A stretch of 64,000 bases of DNA from Chlorophyllum brunneum (taxonomy: Eukaryota; Basidiomycota; Agaricomycetes; Agaricales; Agaricaceae). Each line of letters starts with the position of its first letter. Position 1 is the first letter of the stretch. Where the stretch lies: positions 1,178,001 through 1,242,000 of the forward strand of contig OY756142.1 in the NCBI GenBank assembly GCA_963576785.1. Direction: 5' to 3'. Positions 61,601-64,000 of the stretch are shown here, one piece after another. A model generated the notes under the pieces. The model made no database searches and was not told the origin of the DNA. It saw only the letters and a program-made list of their open reading frames with translations. The position numbers and the translations under genes are program-made.

Positions 61601-63659
61601 GAAGATGCAAAAGATCTTGACGATGCCTTTTCCGTGAAAGTCAACGAAGATGGCACATATGATATCGGTGTCCACGTTGCCGATGTATCCTACTTTGTCA
61701 AGCCAAACACTGCTTTGGATCGTGATGCTCGTAAGCGTGCTACCAGTGTTTACCTTGTGCAGAGATCCGTCCCCATGCTCCCTCCTGTACTCTGCGAACA
61801 GCTGTGTAGTCTGCTGCCCGGCCAAGAACGTCTTGCTTTCTCCGTCATCTACACTATGACAAAGGAGGCTAAGGTTGTCAAGAAGTGGTTTGGAAAAGCC
61901 GTAATCAAGTAAGGGTATGGCATTAGTTGCTATTTTTGATGTCTCATGCTGGTTTAGGTCCGCCACAAAACTCTCATACCGCGATGTGCAAAATGTTATT
62001 GAAGGCAAACCTTTGGGTGGTGTCCCTGTCATTCCTGAGCATGATGCCCAGGACATAAACCACGACATCAAGACCTTGTTTGATTTGGCGCAACAGCTTC
62101 GTCACGAAAGGATCCGCAACGGCGCTCTCAAACTGGACTCCTTACGCCTGAAATTCCAGCTCGATGAGAATGGTCTCCCGTCCGATTGCGGAGAGTACGA
62201 AAAATATGATTCCAATGTTTTAGTCGAGGAGGTAAGTGAGTGGCAGTCTTAGATAACTACGTCTAACAGGTCGGATAGTTCATGCTTTTGACTAACTTAT
62301 CGGTCGCCCAACACGTTGCCGTACATTTGCCTGAGCAAGCACTCTTACGCCGTCACGATAGTCCTCTGGAACGCCGCCTTGTAAGCCAGCTTTTTTTTTT
62401 TTTGGGAGTACTCACTGACAAGGTTTCAGAGCAACTTTGTCAAACGGGCGGAACGACTTGGCTATCACATGGATACATCCTCTGCTGGCGCTCTCATGAA
62501 ATCGTTTGATGTGATTACGGATCCAACTGCTCGTCAACTTCTCCAATTACTGTCCTTCAAAGCCACCCACCGCGCCAAGTACTTCTGCGCTGGCATGCTG
62601 GACATTGCGAAGTACCAACACTATGCTTTGAATCAGCCCCTGTACACCCACTTCACTTCTCCTATTCGCCGCTACGCCGATATCCTCGTTCACCGACAGC
62701 TAGACGCCGTGGTCCAAGGAGGAGGTAGGGAAATACCATTTACCTTTCGTCGCGGAGGTTAATTTCCTTTACCAGCTGAGATTAAGTTCACTATGGATCG
62801 AGATGCAGTCGCCAAGGTGGCACAGCAGTGTAACATGTAGGCCGATTTCTTTTAATGGCTTCACCCTTTGCTTATGATTTGCGCAGTAAACGTGACTCTG
62901 CTAATCTTGCCCAGGAACAATCAGCCCATCTTTTCCTCTGCGTTCTCATATCTGACTTGACCCACCGCTATGGTCCTGTCATTCGTCAAGCCAAGGTTAT
63001 CAACGTTCTCGATGCTGCCTTTGATGTCTTGGTACCCGAGTTCGGAATCGAGAAGCGTGTCCATGTGGATCAAATGCCTATTGACGTGAGTGGTTATCTC
63101 TCAGCCAGGTGACATCATTGAAGCCGGAACAATTCAGAACCATGTCTATGAGGAACACACAGACACACTACAAATCTACTGGTCCGATCGTGACGTGATA
63201 ACGTGGTTGGCGGAAAATAGTGATGATGAACATTTGAAGAAGGTCAAACAGAACGCAGAACAACATGCGGTCAAGATGGAAGTCGCTTCCCGTTCGGTTC
63301 ATGACGAAAACGCGTTATTCGACGACAACGATGATGACGAGATTGTGCTTGGAAGGGACAATGATGAACTCGTTCAAGAGACCTCCGAGCAACGATTATT
63401 GTCCATGGCCAAGGTCAAGCCCGAGTTTGAGGGACTGAGGATGACACCTGCGGGACACAAGATACAGGATATTCGCGAGCTCATGACTGTTCCTGTGAGT
63501 ATAGCCAATGACTGTAGGGTGACACGGTGCTCAGTTACACTTCAGGTTATCATCACGGCGGACTTGACGAAGAGTCCTCCGGTCATCAAGGTCTACAGCG
63601 TCAACCCGTACGCTGCCGCCGCCGCTGCCGTCGCTGCCGTCGCTGCCGAAAAGCACTGA
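58695..63659 (+). CDS. SSD1: SSD1/Dis3L2-type RNase II family RNA-binding protein
   Basis: Cytoplasmic mRNA-binding protein of the Dis3L2 branch, linked to cell-wall mRNA control and NDR-kinase signalling in fungi. About 1,480 residues. The disordered N terminus is rich in Ser/Asn/Gln and contains four HxRxxS-like sites (HRKAAS, HRRVQS, HGRRHS, HSRQVS). Cold-shock domains: SLFAPYLPQASLPPLLAAGK...VGILRVNKRNRSDAYV and IVWFKPTDKRVPLIAIP...ISSLHPFGTLVEELG. The RNB domain has LTIDPEDAKDLDDAFSV with all four acidic positions (61595, 61613, 61619, 61622), IGVHVADVSYFV, and YTHFTSPIRRYADILVHR. An S1-like end (FGIEKRVHVDQMPID) and an alanine-rich C terminus close the protein. Introns include 59719-59770, 60200-60251, 60892-60940, 62383-62430 and others. 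The active-site retention contrasts with the dead RNB of yeast Ssd1. Confidence 0.95.
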
Positions 63660-64000
63660 GCGAGCAGCTTGCATTCCTTTGACAAAGATAGCCACAATTC
63701 CTACCCCCACAACCTTACGTCAAGTGAGGTTTGTATTTTTAAGATGACGACCCTACCCAACCTCTGAGATTCCTTCCGTCTCGACCTTTTCTGTATGATG
63801 TTCAAGTACACCTGCGACAACAACGTGTGTGTATGTGACTGGATGACAAGTCCAGTGGTTCTCGTATATATATACGTTTTCTTCCCCTGTGCTTTCCTCG
63901 CCATGTTTGTTTTCTCCTCAAGTACCGTGTAATTGATGCATCATCATGCGCTCGCATGTGTTTCATTCTATGCCCATGAAAAGCGACCCCACATGAAGAA
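63660..64000. other. Right edge, SSD1 3' flank
   Basis: 341 bp after the SSD1 stop. It looks like 3' UTR and intergenic sequence (TATATATATACG at ~63866). I see no coding exon reaching the window edge. Confidence 0.5.

Overview
This window is nuclear DNA of a filamentous fungus, most probably an Agaricomycete basidiomycete. The evidence is a high gene density on both strands, very many short introns (about 45-60 bp, GTRNGT...YAG, plus microexons), and protein families that read like mushroom-type orthologues: a Tgl4-type lipase, vacuolar aspartic protease, Tra1, Ssd1/Dis3L2, a BRD8-like bromodomain protein and a Zn2Cys6 regulator. I see no transposon, tRNA, rRNA or CRISPR array. Species cannot be named from this stretch.

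Layout: 1-1034 (-) N-terminal part of an unknown single-pass membrane protein running off the left edge; 1319-4774 (+) triacylglycerol lipase; 5012-5968 (+) PUB-domain protein; 6258-10335 (-) a repeat protein built from a tandem array of phase-1 exons; 10733-12302 (+) COP9 signalosome subunit 4; 12423-15995 (-) CTK1/CDK12-like kinase; 16755-19218 (-) BRD8/Bdc1-like bromodomain protein; 19366-20910 (+) vacuolar proteinase A; 21073-23133 (+) DCAF-type WD40 protein; 23229-34689 (-) TRA1; 34852-37219 (+) CTNNBL1; 37252-38996 (-) UTP15; 39135-39949 (+) TCTP; 40060-43272 (+) gamma-tubulin complex GCP3; 43432-45197 (-) protein disulfide isomerase; 45417-46901 (-) verprolin/WIP; 47128-47950 (-) RBM42-like; 48299-49424 (+) ribosomal protein L5; 49561-51870 (-) Mediator MED17; 52029-54918 (+) Zn2Cys6 factor; 55216-56081 (+) ESCRT-III VPS24/CHMP3; 56330-58155 (+) mitochondrial NAD isocitrate dehydrogenase subunit; 58695-63659 (+) SSD1/Dis3L2.

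Most genes are conserved housekeeping genes, with a notable density of transcription machinery (TRA1, a probable NuA4 bromodomain subunit, MED17, a CTD kinase). Many genes are divergent pairs with promoters under 170 bp, and six of the start-proximal regions carry a CACGTG box. Gene ends were set by splicing the exons in silico by hand (phase, GT/AG and protein-family continuity), not by transcript evidence.

The least ordinary locus is 6258-10335. Eleven consecutive phase-1 introns separate short exons carrying a YP-rich repeat (YPxxYPHFxLYP ... YPxFxI), and nine of those introns cut the same tyrosine codon as T|AT or T|AC. One of these exons seems to have lost its AG acceptor. A second point of interest is an open, in-frame connection between the lipase and the downstream PUB gene.
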